A DNA stretch of 64,000 nt from BP-464 sp963825415 (GCA_963825415.1 CAWGTD010000002.1:94795-158794), one strand, 5' to 3'; numbered from the stretch's first letter, positions 25,176 through 36,892 are shown. Notes: generated by a model not told the origin, from the letters alone. Numbers and translations are program-made.

Positions 25176-25802
25176 TCAGGCGTTCTTGATGACGATGCCC
25201 TCGAGAACGTTCGCGACCTTCTCGCAGGCGTCGATCGCTTCCTCGAGGCGCTCGAAGAGGTCCTTCCAGCGGATGACGACCATCGGGTCGATCCCGCCCT
25301 CGAACAGCGAGGCGACGGCTTCGCGGACGATGCGGTCGCCGTCGTTCTCAAGCCTGTTGATCTCGACCGTGTAGTGGTTGATGTCGCGGAAGTCGCGCAT
25401 CCGCGGCATCGCCTCCGCGATCTGGCGGGAGGCCTGGAGGAGGATGTGCGCCAGCCGCTGTGACTGCTCCATCGGCGCCTCGATCTTGTAGAGCCCGAGG
25501 TAGTCGGCGACCTCTTCGGTCAGATCGACGATGTCGTCGAGCGCCGAGGCCAGCAGCAGGATGTCCTCGCGGTCGATCGGCGTGACGAACGTGTTGTTCA
25601 GGCGCTGGATCACGTCGTGGGTGATCCGGTCGCCCTCCTGCTCGCAGATCAGGATGTCCCGCGCCAGGTCCGCCTTCTCGGGGTAGTTGCGCAGCATCTG
25701 GTCGAGCAGGTCCGCCGCGCGCACCGAGTTGGTGGCCGCCTCCTCGAAGAGGTCGAAGAACTCGCGGTCCTTCGGGACGAACATCTGCGACAGCCGGGGC
25801 AT
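25176..25802 (-). CDS. DUF47 family protein paired with pit
   Basis: A 208-aa PhoU-like helical protein. Metal-binding motifs ICEQEGDRITHDVIQRL and INRLENDGDRIVREA are intact, with GGIDPMVVIRWKDLFERLEEA near the end. ATG at 25802 begins the conserved sequence (MPRLSQMF). It is followed after 2 bases by pit and preceded, within the end of the ABC-F gene, by two 11-bp GTGAA repeats. In several bacteria this protein controls Pit activity. Confidence 0.88.
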   Translation of the reverse strand: MPRLSQMFVPKDREFFDLFEEAATNSVRAADLLDQMLRNYPEKADLARDILICEQEGDRITHDVIQRLNNTFVTPIDREDILLLASALDDIVDLTEEVADYLGLYKIEAPMEQSQRLAHILLQASRQIAEAMPRMRDFRDINHYTVEINRLENDGDRIVREAVASLFEGGIDPMVVIRWKDLFERLEEAIDACEKVANVLEGIVIKNA

Positions 25803-25812
25803 GGCGTGAAAG

Positions 25813-27765
<1,953 letters not shown>

Positions 27766-27791
27766 CGCCGCTCAGGTTAGGGTCGGCCCCC

Positions 27792-28547
27792 ATGGTCCTC
27801 GCGCACGAAGAGCTGGGCAGCGGGCCGCCTCTGGTGCTGCTTCACGCAGGAGTCGCCGACCGCACCATGTGGGCCGATCACCTCGAGCCGTTGGCGAACG
27901 CCGGCGCTCGCGTCGTCGCACTCGACCTGCCGGGATTCGGCCAGTCTCCGGCAGCGATCGGGGTGCAGTGCGAGTGGACCGACGTCCTCGAGACCATGGA
28001 CCAGCTCGCGATCGACCGCGCGACGCTCGTCGGCAACTCGTTCGGCGGCGCTGTCGCCCTGCGCGTGGCGCTGGTCGCACCCGAGCGCGTGAGCGCGTTG
28101 GCGCTCGTCTCCGCACCGGCGCCGGGGCTCGAGCCGTCGCCCGAGCTCGAGGCCGTCTGGGAGGCCGAGGAGGAGGCGCTCGGCCGCGGGGACACCGAGG
28201 CGGCGGTCCGGGCGATCGTCGACGCGTGGACGCTTCCGGACGCGCCGCAGGACCTGCGCGACCGTGTCGCCGAGATGCAGCGCCGCGCGTTCGCGCTGCA
28301 GGACGGCGCCGAGGCGACAGCCGCGCCCGACCCGCTCGACGAGGACCCGGATGCCGTCGGCCGGATCGACATCCCGGCCCTCGTCGCGGTCGGCGAGCGC
28401 GACAAGCCCGACTTCCTCGAGGGCGCCCTCGCTTTGACCCGAGCCCTCCCCCAGGCGCGCCACGTGGTCATCGCGGGCGCGGGGCACCTGGCGCCCCTGG
28501 AAACCCCGGACGCCTTCCGCGAACTGCTGCTCGATTTCCTGCGGTAG
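27792..28547 (+). CDS. Alpha/beta-fold hydrolase
   Basis: A 251-aa cytoplasmic hydrolase. Oxyanion region LLHAGVADRTMW, nucleophile elbow VGNSFGGAVALRVAL (Ser in GNSFGG), acid region VAVGERDKPD and catalytic His in AGAGHLAPLE are all present. Substrate unknown; 3-oxoadipate enol-lactonase-like esterases are similar in layout. The start at 27792 (MVLAHEELGSG) is chosen because the conserved fold begins there. Confidence 0.85.
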   Translation: MVLAHEELGSGPPLVLLHAGVADRTMWADHLEPLANAGARVVALDLPGFGQSPAAIGVQCEWTDVLETMDQLAIDRATLVGNSFGGAVALRVALVAPERVSALALVSAPAPGLEPSPELEAVWEAEEEALGRGDTEAAVRAIVDAWTLPDAPQDLRDRVAEMQRRAFALQDGAEATAAPDPLDEDPDAVGRIDIPALVAVGERDKPDFLEGALALTRALPQARHVVIAGAGHLAPLETPDAFRELLLDFLR

Positions 28548-28557
28548 CGTCGCCGGC

Positions 28558-29901
28558 ATGCTCCGCCGCGCCGGCCTGCTCGCCGTCCTGACCGCCGCGC
28601 TCGCGGCCGCCCCCGCCCACGCGACGTACACCACGATCGCCGGGACGCCCGGTTACGGCCCGGCCAAGTACGCCCGGATCGGCATCGAGAAGATCGGCCC
28701 GCGGTCGGCCCGCCGGGTGCTCGTGCTCATCCCCGGCACGTTCGCCGGCTCGGGCGACTTCGGCCTGATCGCCCGCGAGCTGGTCGCCCGCGTCCCCGGC
28801 CTGCAGGTGTGGTCGATCGACCGGCGCTCGAACGTGCTCGAGGACACCTCGTACATGGTCAAGGCGCTGAATGACCAGATAACCGGGCAGCAGCTGTTCG
28901 ACTACTACCTCGGCTGGATCGGCGACTCGTCGATCTCCCCGCATTACCAACCGCTGAAGACCGAGGACTTCACGTTCGCGCGGCGTTGGGGGCTCCGGAT
29001 GGCGATGGAGGACACCCGGCGCGTCGTGCGCGCCGCCCGCAAGAACGGCAGGACCGTCATCCTCGGCGGCCACTCGCTCGGGGCCTCGTCAACGCTCGCA
29101 TACGCCACCTGGGACTTCGCGGGCCACCCGGGCTACCGCGACGTCGCCGGCCTCGTCCTCATCGACGGCGGGAGCTTCGGGGCCGCCCCGCCGCTGGCCG
29201 AAACGAAGAAGGCGGTCGCTGACCTCCAGGGCGCCGACCCGTGGCTGGACCTGCTTCAGATCAACCTCCCGTGGACCGCGGGCGTGTTCGAAGAGGCCGG
29301 CGCGATCGGCACGCTCAAGGAGCCGGACAGCGCGTCGATCGGCCAGGCGTCACCCCTGCTGCCCACCCAGTTCAAGCCCTCCGTACCGGTCACGAACAAG
29401 GCGCAGTTCGGCTACGCGTTCGACGAGCGCAGCTCGCCCGCCGCGTTGGCGCTGATCCACATCCACTCCGGACACGTCGCCGAGGCCGCCGGCCCCGACG
29501 GGCTGCACGGGTGGGTCGACGACGGCATCACGAACCTCGACACGTTCGCGACGCTGGCGGCCCACGAGCCCGGCAACTTCGTCGAGTGGTACTACCCGAA
29601 GCTGCTGACGATCGACGCGCGCGGAGCATCCGGCTACACGCGCACGGCGACCACGCGCTTCCTCGGCCTGCGCACCTGGCACCGCAAAGACGTCGACGTG
29701 CCGCTCTACGCGTTCCAGACCGGCCTCAGCAACGGCCGCGTGCTGCAGGGCGCGCGCGCGTTCGTGAAGGCCTCCGACGTGCCGCGCGCGAAGTACGTCG
29801 ACCGCTCGAAGACCTACTCGCATCTCGATCCGCTCGCCGCCACGCCCGCGCGCAACGACTTCCTCAAGACGGTGGTGCCGTTCCTCAGGAAGCTTCGCTA
29901 G
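28558..29901 (+). CDS. Secreted alpha/beta-hydrolase
   Basis: A 447-aa protein with a signal peptide (MLRRAGLLAVLTAALAAAPAHA). It has an early VLVLIPGTFAGSGDF and the elbow GGHSLGASS with serine near residue 174. A late YSHLDPLAA may hold the catalytic histidine. It sits 10 bases after the preceding hydrolase and overlaps the convergent MMPL gene by 17 bases. Long-chain ester or phospholipid substrates are possible; nothing specific is visible. Confidence 0.75.
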   Translation: MLRRAGLLAVLTAALAAAPAHATYTTIAGTPGYGPAKYARIGIEKIGPRSARRVLVLIPGTFAGSGDFGLIARELVARVPGLQVWSIDRRSNVLEDTSYMVKALNDQITGQQLFDYYLGWIGDSSISPHYQPLKTEDFTFARRWGLRMAMEDTRRVVRAARKNGRTVILGGHSLGASSTLAYATWDFAGHPGYRDVAGLVLIDGGSFGAAPPLAETKKAVADLQGADPWLDLLQINLPWTAGVFEEAGAIGTLKEPDSASIGQASPLLPTQFKPSVPVTNKAQFGYAFDERSSPAALALIHIHSGHVAEAAGPDGLHGWVDDGITNLDTFATLAAHEPGNFVEWYYPKLLTIDARGASGYTRTATTRFLGLRTWHRKDVDVPLYAFQTGLSNGRVLQGARAFVKASDVPRAKYVDRSKTYSHLDPLAATPARNDFLKTVVPFLRKLR

Positions 29902-32023
29902 GCCGCGGCGGCAGCGAGGGCTCCACGCGCAGCAGCCGCGCCGGCAATTCGGGCAGCCACCAGTTCCAGCGCCCGAAGAGCGACACGACCGCGGGGACGA
30001 GCAGCCCGCGGATGATCGTCGCGTCGAGCAGGATGCCCGCCGCCAGCCCGGTCGCCAGGACCTTCACGTCGGTCTCGGGGCCGGCGGCCAGCGCGCCGAA
30101 GGCAAGGAAGAGGATCAGCGCCGCGCTGGTCACGAGCCGACCGGTGCGGCCGAGCCCGACGATCACCGAGGCGTCCGTATCGCCGGTCTTGTCGTACTCC
30201 TCGCGCATCCGCGAAAGGATGAAGACCTCGTAGTCCATCGACAGGCCGAACAGGAACGCGAAGACGATCATCGGGATCCACGAGTTGATCGAGCCGGTCG
30301 GGTCGATGCCCCAGATCTGCGAGCCGTGGCCCTGCTGCCAGACGAGCGTCATCACTCCCCAGGCCGCCGCCACGCTGAAGATGTTGAGGATCACGGCCTT
30401 GAGCGGCAGCAACAGCGACCGGAACGCGCGGGCGAGCAGCAGGAACGTGACGATGGCGATCAACAGGATCAGGAGCGGGAAGGCGCCGTAGACCGCGTCG
30501 ATGAAGTCGTCGTTCTGGGCCATCGCGCCGCTGACCCGGACGTCCGGGCCCGCGTCATGCGCGGCGCTCCGCACGTCCGCGACGAGGTCGCGGGCCTCGC
30601 CCGTGGCCGGATTGGGGGTCGGGAACGCCTCGACAATCGCGGTGCCGCCACGCTGCCAATCCGGGTCGTCGGGCGCGACCGCCCCGTGGATGCCCTCCAC
30701 GCGGCCGACAGCAGCAGCCGCCGCGGGGCCTTCGCCCTGCGGCGCGAGGATCTCGTAGGGCGCAAGCGCGCCGGATCCGATGCCCGAGTCCTTCAGGGCG
30801 TTCAATCCCGTCTGGCCGTCGCCGGACTTGGCGATCGTGTCGGGGTTCGACGTGCCCAGGTTGAGTTCGGTCGCGGCGAACGTCAGCGCGCCGAGCATCA
30901 GCAGCGCCGCCCCCACGGCGAACCACCGGCGGCGCACGATGCCCTCGGCCCAGCGCGTCCAAGCGCGGCTGGCGGTGTCGTCGGAGCGCTTGTGCGGCCA
31001 GTCCAGCCGCTGGCCGAACTTGACCAGCAGGACCGGCAGCAGCGTGATGCCGACCGCAGTGGAGACCAGCGGGATCAGCAGGCCGGCGTAGCCCATCGAC
31101 CGCAGGAACGGCAGCGGCAACGCGACGAGCGCGAGCAGCGCGATACCGACCGTCGTACCGCTGAACACCACGGCCCGACCCGCGGTCGCCATCGCGCGAA
31201 CGGTCGCCTCTTCGATGTCGTAGCCGTGCGCGCGTTCCTCGCGCCAGCGCACGACGATCAGCAGTGCGTAGTCGATCGCGATCCCGAGGCCGACGAGCGC
31301 GATCAGGAACTGCACGATCGGCGAGATTTCCGTCACCGTGGTCAGCGACCAGGCGAGCAGGAACGTCGTCGGGATCGCCACGATCGCCATGAGCATCGGC
31401 AGGAAGGCCATCAGCGAGGCGAAGACGAACGCCAGCACGGCCATCGCGCCGAGGCCGCCGATCAGCACCTCGAGCAGGATCCCGGCGCCACCGGCGTCGG
31501 CGCCGGTGTCCTGGAACAACGCGTCGAACCCGGTCACCCGGACCGGCGCGCCCGCGACGGTGGCGCCGCGCAGCTCTTTGCGCAGGTTCTTCAACGACAC
31601 CGGGTCCTCGCCGAAAGCGGAGTCGGGAACCTTCGGGTAGATGACGGAGAAGACGGTGCGGCCGTCCTTCGAGACGAACGCGGGGTCGCCGGTCGACGCG
31701 TAGGAGGCGACGCGCGCGCTCGGAATCGCCTTCTTGGCCTTGCTGTCGATGGCGGCGAGGTCCGCCTTCACGTCGGGCGAGTCGACCGACTTGCCCGCCG
31801 GGAGGCTGACCACGGGCAGCAGCGGGAGGTTCTCGCCGCCCGTCCCGTAGACCTTCGTGATCTGGTCGGCGGTCTCCCAGCCCTCACGGCCGGGCACCGA
31901 GAACTTCTGGTCGAAGGATTCGGTCGCCTTGCCGGCGGTCGCGAGCCCGACCAGGGCGAGCAGCGCCCAGACGATGACGACGAGGCGGCGATGTGCGAGG
32001 ACCCAGCGAGTAATGGAGGTCAT
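29885..32023 (-). CDS. MMPL/RND-superfamily membrane transporter
   Basis: A 712-aa protein with about 12 transmembrane helices in two repeats and two large extracytoplasmic loops. It shows the MMPL feature IDYALLIVVRWREE in the first half and LSMDYEVFILSRMREEYD in the second. The family exports lipids or siderophores across the cytoplasmic membrane of actinobacteria, driven by protons. No lipid synthase sits beside it, so the cargo is unknown. Confidence 0.88.
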   Translation of the reverse strand: MTSITRWVLAHRRLVVIVWALLALVGLATAGKATESFDQKFSVPGREGWETADQITKVYGTGGENLPLLPVVSLPAGKSVDSPDVKADLAAIDSKAKKAIPSARVASYASTGDPAFVSKDGRTVFSVIYPKVPDSAFGEDPVSLKNLRKELRGATVAGAPVRVTGFDALFQDTGADAGGAGILLEVLIGGLGAMAVLAFVFASLMAFLPMLMAIVAIPTTFLLAWSLTTVTEISPIVQFLIALVGLGIAIDYALLIVVRWREERAHGYDIEEATVRAMATAGRAVVFSGTTVGIALLALVALPLPFLRSMGYAGLLIPLVSTAVGITLLPVLLVKFGQRLDWPHKRSDDTASRAWTRWAEGIVRRRWFAVGAALLMLGALTFAATELNLGTSNPDTIAKSGDGQTGLNALKDSGIGSGALAPYEILAPQGEGPAAAAAVGRVEGIHGAVAPDDPDWQRGGTAIVEAFPTPNPATGEARDLVADVRSAAHDAGPDVRVSGAMAQNDDFIDAVYGAFPLLILLIAIVTFLLLARAFRSLLLPLKAVILNIFSVAAAWGVMTLVWQQGHGSQIWGIDPTGSINSWIPMIVFAFLFGLSMDYEVFILSRMREEYDKTGDTDASVIVGLGRTGRLVTSAALILFLAFGALAAGPETDVKVLATGLAAGILLDATIIRGLLVPAVVSLFGRWNWWLPELPARLLRVEPSLPPRPSEAS

Positions 32024-32051
32024 GGGGACGGCGGCAGGCTAGCGAGTGCGC

Positions 32052-32777
32052 TCACTCGGTTGTGTGACGAGTTGGCAATCCGGCGCCGTGCCGCTGGAAC
32101 TCCACGAGCAGCGCGTTCTCGTGAGCCACGCGGTCGGCCGTGCGCTCGAGCTCGCCGAACATCGCCTTGAGCCGCCGCATCGCCTCGGGCGGGCCCTGAC
32201 TGGCCTCGAGTGCCAGGGCGAACGCCGTCGCCTCGGCCTCTGCCTCGCCCACCACGCGCTGCACGAGGCCGATCCGGCCCGCCTCCTCGGCGCCGACGAC
32301 ACGGCCGGTGAGGATCAGCTCCTTCGCGCGCGACAAGCCCACCAGCGGCACCAGGCGCGCCGGGCCGACGGGCACGCCGAGCCGGCCTCCCGCCCACGCG
32401 AGCTTCAGGTTCTCGCCCGCGACCCGCAGGTCGCAGGCGGCGGCGATCTCGGCGCCCGCGCCCACGCAGTTGCCGACGCAGACCGCGACCGTCGGCACCG
32501 CGAACGCCTCCAGCCTCGTGTAGAGACTGGTGAAGAGCTCCATCCGCGCCACGCCGCCGGCGTGATCGAGCTCCTCGGCGACATCGGCGCCGGCCGACAG
32601 CGCCCGGTCGGTGGTGGTCGACAGCACGAGCGCCCGCAGCGTGTCGTCCTCGCCCAGAGCGATCAGCGCGGCGAGCAGCTCGCCCAGCAGCTCGGTGTTC
32701 ATCGCGTTGCGGACATCGGGGCGGTCGAGCCGCAGGATCTCGACGCCTTCGCGGCGCTCGCGCACGATCGTGCTCAT
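32052..32777 (-). CDS. Enoyl-CoA hydratase/isomerase family protein
   Basis: A 241-aa crotonase-fold protein. The oxyanion hole residues lie in ALSAGADVAEELD and GNCVGAGAEIAAACD, with the family RPDVRNAM near the N-terminus. The position of the usual second catalytic Glu is occupied in GGRLGVPVGPARL by no acidic residue, so it may act as an isomerase or a thioester-binding variant. It is divergent from a small membrane-protein gene. Confidence 0.83.
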   Translation of the reverse strand: MSTIVRERREGVEILRLDRPDVRNAMNTELLGELLAALIALGEDDTLRALVLSTTTDRALSAGADVAEELDHAGGVARMELFTSLYTRLEAFAVPTVAVCVGNCVGAGAEIAAACDLRVAGENLKLAWAGGRLGVPVGPARLVPLVGLSRAKELILTGRVVGAEEAGRIGLVQRVVGEAEAEATAFALALEASQGPPEAMRRLKAMFGELERTADRVAHENALLVEFQRHGAGLPTRHTTE

Positions 32778-32803
32778 GGCAAGGCTTCTATACGATCCGG
32801 CGC

Positions 32804-33064
32804 GTGCTCCGGCTCCTGCCGACCACCGTGGTGCTCGTTCTGCTGCTCGCCCCCGCGGCGATGGCGCACGACCAGGGCCAGGGCTGGTGGGGCGAGACCA
32901 ACGACAAAATCGTCACCAACGCCGGGTTCATCGTGATCGCGGCGTTCCCGCTGTTCATCTTCTTCATGTCGATGCTCCAGCGCACGCTCGACAAGCGCAA
33001 GGACGTGCGCAAGAAGGCCGCGAAGGCGCGTGCGACCAACCGCCAGTGGCAGGGCGGCTGGTAG
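32804..33064 (+). CDS. Small membrane protein
   Basis: An 86-aa protein with a signal-like first helix (LRLLPTTVVLVLLLAPAAMA), a conserved-looking HDQGQGWWGETND, a second helix (IVIAAFPLFIFFMSMLQ) and a strongly basic tail. Start is the GTG at 32804. It lies 16 bases before an enoyl-CoA hydratase gene on the same strand. No family recognised. Confidence 0.65.
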   Translation: MLRLLPTTVVLVLLLAPAAMAHDQGQGWWGETNDKIVTNAGFIVIAAFPLFIFFMSMLQRTLDKRKDVRKKAAKARATNRQWQGGW

Positions 33065-33080
33065 CCGCTCCGGCGGCGCA

Positions 33081-33858
33081 GTGACCGAAGTGGGCGAGGA
33101 CGTGACCCTCGAGCGCGTCGGCGCCGCCGCCGTGCTCACCATCGACCGCCAGGAGCGGCGCAACGCGGTCGACGGCCCGACCGCGGACGCCCTCGAGCAG
33201 GCCTTCGCGGAGTTCGAGGCCGACGACGAGGCGCGCGTGCTTGGTGGTCACCGGCGCCGGGGGCGTGGCCTTCTGCGCGGGCGCCGACCTCAAGGCGATC
33301 GACTCCTTCGGCGCGCGGCTGATGAGCGAGGCGGGGCCGTTCGGCTTCACGCGGCTCACCGCGTCGAAGCCGACGATCGCCGCGATCTCGGGCTGGTGTT
33401 TGGCCGGCGGGCTGGAGCTCGCCCTGTGGTGCGACCTGCGGATCGTCACCGAGGGCTCGACGCTCGGGTTCCCCGAACGCCGCTGGGGCGTGCCGCTCAT
33501 CGACGGCGGTACCCAGCGCCTGCCGCGGATCGTCGGCATGGGCCGGGCGCTGGACCTGATCCTCACCGGGCGCATGGTGTCGACCGACGAGGCGCTGGCG
33601 ATCGGGATGGTCACCGAGGTCGTGCCCGAGGGGCGCCACCTCGAGCGCGCCCTGGAGATCGCCGAGGGGCTCGCCGCCTTCCCACAGGAGACGATGCTCG
33701 CCGATCGCCGCGCGGCGATCGACGGCTTCGGGCTCCCGCTGGCCGAGGCGCTGGCGCTCGAGGCGAAGGCCGGGCCGGCCGTGTTCGCCGCCGCCATCGC
33801 CGGCGCGTCGCGCTTCGCGGGCGGGGAGGGACGCGGCGGCGCGGGCGCCGGAGTATGA
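33081..33858 (+). pseudogene. Enoyl-CoA hydratase with a +1 frameshift
   Basis: The first frame starts at GTG 33081 and gives the crotonase N-terminus (AAVLTIDRQERRNAVDG). At 33240-33243 it breaks, and the next frame gives VVTGAGGVAFCAGADLKAID, GWCLAGGLELALWCD and FPERRWGVPLIDGG, with catalytic-type Glu present. Removing one T from GTGCTTGGTGG joins them into about 258 aa. Both halves are well conserved, so this may be an assembly error. It precedes the acyl-CoA reductase gene by 7 bases and may belong to fatty-acid metabolism. Confidence 0.82.
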
Positions 33859-33865
33859 ATACGGC

Positions 33866-35851
33866 ATGACCTACTTCGTCACCGGCGCCACCGGCTTCAT
33901 CGGCCGCCACCTAGTCGAGCAGCTGCTTGCCAAGCGCGACGGCGACATCTTCGTGCTCGTGCGCGAGGGCTCGCAGGACAAGCTCGAGGCGCTGCGCACG
34001 TCGAGGTGGGGAAACTCGGACCGCATCAAGCCCGTCGCCGGCGACCTGGCCGAGGACAAGCTCGGCGTCGAGCAGGCCTGGATCGACGAGCAGAAGGGGA
34101 AGATCGGGCACTTCTTCCACCTCGCGGCGATCTACGACATGACGGCCTCCGACGAGGCCAACGAGAAGCTCAACAACGGCGGCACCCGCAACGCCGTGGG
34201 CCTGGCCAACGCGCTGGAGGCCGGCACGCTGCACCACACGTCGTCGATCGCCGTCTCGGGCCTCTACGACGGGCTCTTCCGCGAGGACATGTTCGACGAG
34301 GGCCAGAAGCTGCCGTCGGCCTACCACCGGACGAAGTTCGAGTCCGAGAAGATCGCCCGCACCGACAGCAAGGTGCCCTGGCGCGTCTACCGGCCCGCCG
34401 TCGTCGTCGGCCACTCCGAGACCGGCGAGATGGACAAGATCGACGGGCCGTACTACTTCTTCAAGGCGATCCAGAAGCTGCGCCACTGGCTGCCGGCGTG
34501 GGTGCCGCTGATCGGCCCGGAGCTGGGCTTCACCAACATCGTCCCGGTCGACTTCGTGGCCAAGGCGATGGACCACATCGCCCATCAGCCCGACCTCGAC
34601 GGCCAGGCCTTCCATCTCTTCGCCACCAAGTCCCAGCGCTCCGGCGAGGTCCTCAACACGTTCGCGCGGGCGGCGCACGCGCCGCAGCTCTCGCTGCGCC
34701 TCGACAAGCGCCTGATCGACGCACTGCCCAAGGGCACGATCTCGATGCTGATGAAGGTGCCGCCGCTGAAGGACGTGCGGCGCACGATGCTCGCCGACTT
34801 CGGCATCCCCGAAGAGGTCGTCGACCACGTCGGGTTCACGGCCAAGTTCGACACGCGCGACACCGAGCGCGCGCTGAAGGGCTCGGGCATCGAGGTCCCG
34901 CCGCTCGACAGCTACGCCGACAAGCTCTGGGACTACTGGGAGCGCAACCTCGACCCCGACCTGTTCCGCGACCGCTCGTTCGAGCACGCGGTCAACGGCA
35001 AGACGGTGATCATCACCGGCGCGTCCTCGGGCATCGGCAAGGCCGCGGCGCTGAAGATCGCCGCCGCCGGCGGCATCCCGTTGCTCGTCGCGCGCTCGGC
35101 CGACAAGCTCGAAGAAACGAAACAAGAGATCGAGGCCGCCGGCGGCACCGCCTACAGCTACAGCGCCGACCTCTCCGCGCTGGACTCGATCGAGGACCTC
35201 GTCGAGAAGGTGCTCGCCGACCACCCGGCGATCGACATGCTGGTCAACAACGCGGGCCGGTCGATCCGCCGCTCGGTGACGCTCTCCTACGACCGCTTCC
35301 ACGACTACGAGCGCACGATGCAGCTCAACTACCTGGGCGCGATCAAGCTCACGATCGGGCTGCTGCCCCACATGACCGAGCGGCGCTCGGGCCACGTCGT
35401 CAACGTCAGCTCGATCGGCGCGCAGACCAACCCGCCGCGCTTCTCGGCCTACGTCGCCTCGAAGGCGGCGCTCGACGCGTGGACGCGCGTGGTCAGCTCG
35501 GAGCTGATCGGCGACAACGTCACCTTCACGACGATCCACATGCCGCTGGTGCGCACGCCGATGATCGCGCCGACGAAGATCTACGACCAGTTCCCGACGA
35601 TCACGCCCGACGAGGCCGCCGACCTGATCTGCGAGGCGATCCGCTCGAAGCCCAAGACGATCAACACGCGCCTCGGCACCTTCGGCGAGGTCGCCTACGC
35701 GCTGGCGCCCAAGGCGGTCGACCAGGTCCTGCACATGGCCTACAAGCTGTTCCCGGATTCCGCCGCCGCGAAGGGCAAGAAGGACCCCGAGGAGAAGGCG
35801 TCCATGGAGCAGGTCGCCATGGCCAACATCCTCAAGGGCGTGCACTGGTAG
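33866..35851 (+). CDS. Fatty acyl-CoA reductase, two-domain (alcohol-forming type)
   Basis: A 661-aa protein made of two fused Rossmann reductases. The N-terminal extended-SDR domain has TGATGFIGRH (residues 6-15), active-site YHRTK (Y153, K157) and RPAVVVGHSETGEMDKIDGP. The C-terminal SDR domain has TGASSGIGK (about 382-390), SSIG and YVASK (Y529, K533). Length, domain order and long identical stretches recall the bifunctional Marinobacter reductase Maqu_2507 (661 aa), which takes fatty acyl-CoA to fatty alcohol; mycobacterial relatives support wax-ester formation. Assignment by recall, not search. A perfect terminator follows. Confidence 0.88.
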   Translation: MTYFVTGATGFIGRHLVEQLLAKRDGDIFVLVREGSQDKLEALRTSRWGNSDRIKPVAGDLAEDKLGVEQAWIDEQKGKIGHFFHLAAIYDMTASDEANEKLNNGGTRNAVGLANALEAGTLHHTSSIAVSGLYDGLFREDMFDEGQKLPSAYHRTKFESEKIARTDSKVPWRVYRPAVVVGHSETGEMDKIDGPYYFFKAIQKLRHWLPAWVPLIGPELGFTNIVPVDFVAKAMDHIAHQPDLDGQAFHLFATKSQRSGEVLNTFARAAHAPQLSLRLDKRLIDALPKGTISMLMKVPPLKDVRRTMLADFGIPEEVVDHVGFTAKFDTRDTERALKGSGIEVPPLDSYADKLWDYWERNLDPDLFRDRSFEHAVNGKTVIITGASSGIGKAAALKIAAAGGIPLLVARSADKLEETKQEIEAAGGTAYSYSADLSALDSIEDLVEKVLADHPAIDMLVNNAGRSIRRSVTLSYDRFHDYERTMQLNYLGAIKLTIGLLPHMTERRSGHVVNVSSIGAQTNPPRFSAYVASKAALDAWTRVVSSELIGDNVTFTTIHMPLVRTPMIAPTKIYDQFPTITPDEAADLICEAIRSKPKTINTRLGTFGEVAYALAPKAVDQVLHMAYKLFPDSAAAKGKKDPEEKASMEQVAMANILKGVHW

Positions 35852-35860
35852 CCACAACGA

Positions 35861-35888
35861 CGAGGGCCCGGCGTGTGCCGGGCCCTCG
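35861..35888. terminator. Bidirectional hairpin terminator
   Basis: CGAGGGCCCGGC, a GTGT loop and GCCGGGCCCTCG form a perfect 12-bp stem. It begins 10 bases after the reductase stop and 23 bases before the end of the convergent secreted-protein gene. No strong U-tract follows, as is common in high-GC actinobacteria. Confidence 0.75.
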
Positions 35889-35911
35889 ACGATCGGACTT
35901 GTCGGTGTCGG

Positions 35912-36796
35912 TCAGTCCTTCGGGCCCGGCGTCAGCGAGTCCGGGATGTCCGCGAACTGGGCGACGACGTGGAGGACCATCGTGTACGCGGCCCCGGTGA
36001 TCGGAACCGTGCAGTTGGCCTGCACGTCTGTGCCGTTGCCGCCGACCTCGGGCTTGTTCGCCGTCGGCGCGCTGAGGTCGGTCAGGCCGACCTTCTGCTG
36101 GATCGCGACGAGGTTCTGCGACGTCGAGGTCCCGTCCGGGAGCGTGTACGTGTTCGGCGGCGTCTGGCCGGGTGCGCAGATGACCGTGCCGGGCGTTCCG
36201 CATCCAGCGGATGCGCACACCGCGAACATCAGACCGCCGACCTCGCCGGCAGGTGCACCGGTGGCTCCGCCGTCATTCTCGGTGCCGCGGATCGCGGCCC
36301 GCATCACGAAGGCAACGCCGGGTCCGCCGGCGGCCGGGATGCCGGTCGGGAACGTCGCGCTGACGAGCGTCGGGTTGCCGCTGTCCGGGATGTCCGCGCT
36401 TGTGACGCGCGTGGCGACGAGTGCCGGGGTCGTGGTGCTGCCGGCAATCGACTGGAACACCCCGAGTGCCCCGTACTCGGTCGCCAGGTAGGCGTCGCCG
36501 ATCCTGGTGAGGCCGTCCCTCAGCTTGCCGAGGGCGTCGACGATGTTCGGCACGCCGGCGACGATCGTCCCGATGGTGTCGGTGTTGGACTTGCCTTGGC
36601 CGGTGAGCGTCGACAGGGCCTTGCCGATGTCCTTGACCTGGCTGCGCAGCTTCTTGATGTACTTGTCCTGCGTCTTGTGCTTGTAGGCGGACTTCGCCTT
36701 GGCGGACGCATCCGCGGTCGCGGCCGACGCGGCGGGAATGGTGACGCACAGCGACACGCACACCACCGCCACGACCAAACCAAGCTTCTTGAGCAT
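35912..36796 (-). CDS. Secreted protein of unknown function
   Basis: A 294-aa protein with signal peptide (MLKKLGLVVAVVCVSLCVTIPAASA) and a lysine-rich helical N-terminus (KSAYKHKTQDKYIKKLRSQV). The beta-rich C-terminal domain has paired cysteines and ends ADIPDSLTPGPKD. The start is preceded by GGAGAGG, and a hairpin lies in the 5' leader. Base composition of its promoter region is clearly AT-richer than the surroundings. No family recognised. Confidence 0.72.
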   Translation of the reverse strand: MLKKLGLVVAVVCVSLCVTIPAASAATADASAKAKSAYKHKTQDKYIKKLRSQVKDIGKALSTLTGQGKSNTDTIGTIVAGVPNIVDALGKLRDGLTRIGDAYLATEYGALGVFQSIAGSTTTPALVATRVTSADIPDSGNPTLVSATFPTGIPAAGGPGVAFVMRAAIRGTENDGGATGAPAGEVGGLMFAVCASAGCGTPGTVICAPGQTPPNTYTLPDGTSTSQNLVAIQQKVGLTDLSAPTANKPEVGGNGTDVQANCTVPITGAAYTMVLHVVAQFADIPDSLTPGPKD

Positions 36797-36818
36797 GGAC
36801 CTCTCCTCAGTGTGGGAA

Positions 36819-36834
36819 CCGAGGAGTCCCTCGG
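36819..36834. promoter_or_regulatory. Leader hairpin of the secreted-protein gene
   Basis: CCGAGG-AGTC-CCTCGG is a perfect 6-bp stem with a 4-base loop. It lies about 22 bases ahead of the ATG at 36796, close to the RBS. It could affect translation or mRNA stability. Confidence 0.35.
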
Positions 36835-36892
36835 CTGGTCCTCCGACCGTATCCGCAGAGGGTGCGCAGGAGCAACCCCAATTCTGAGGATC

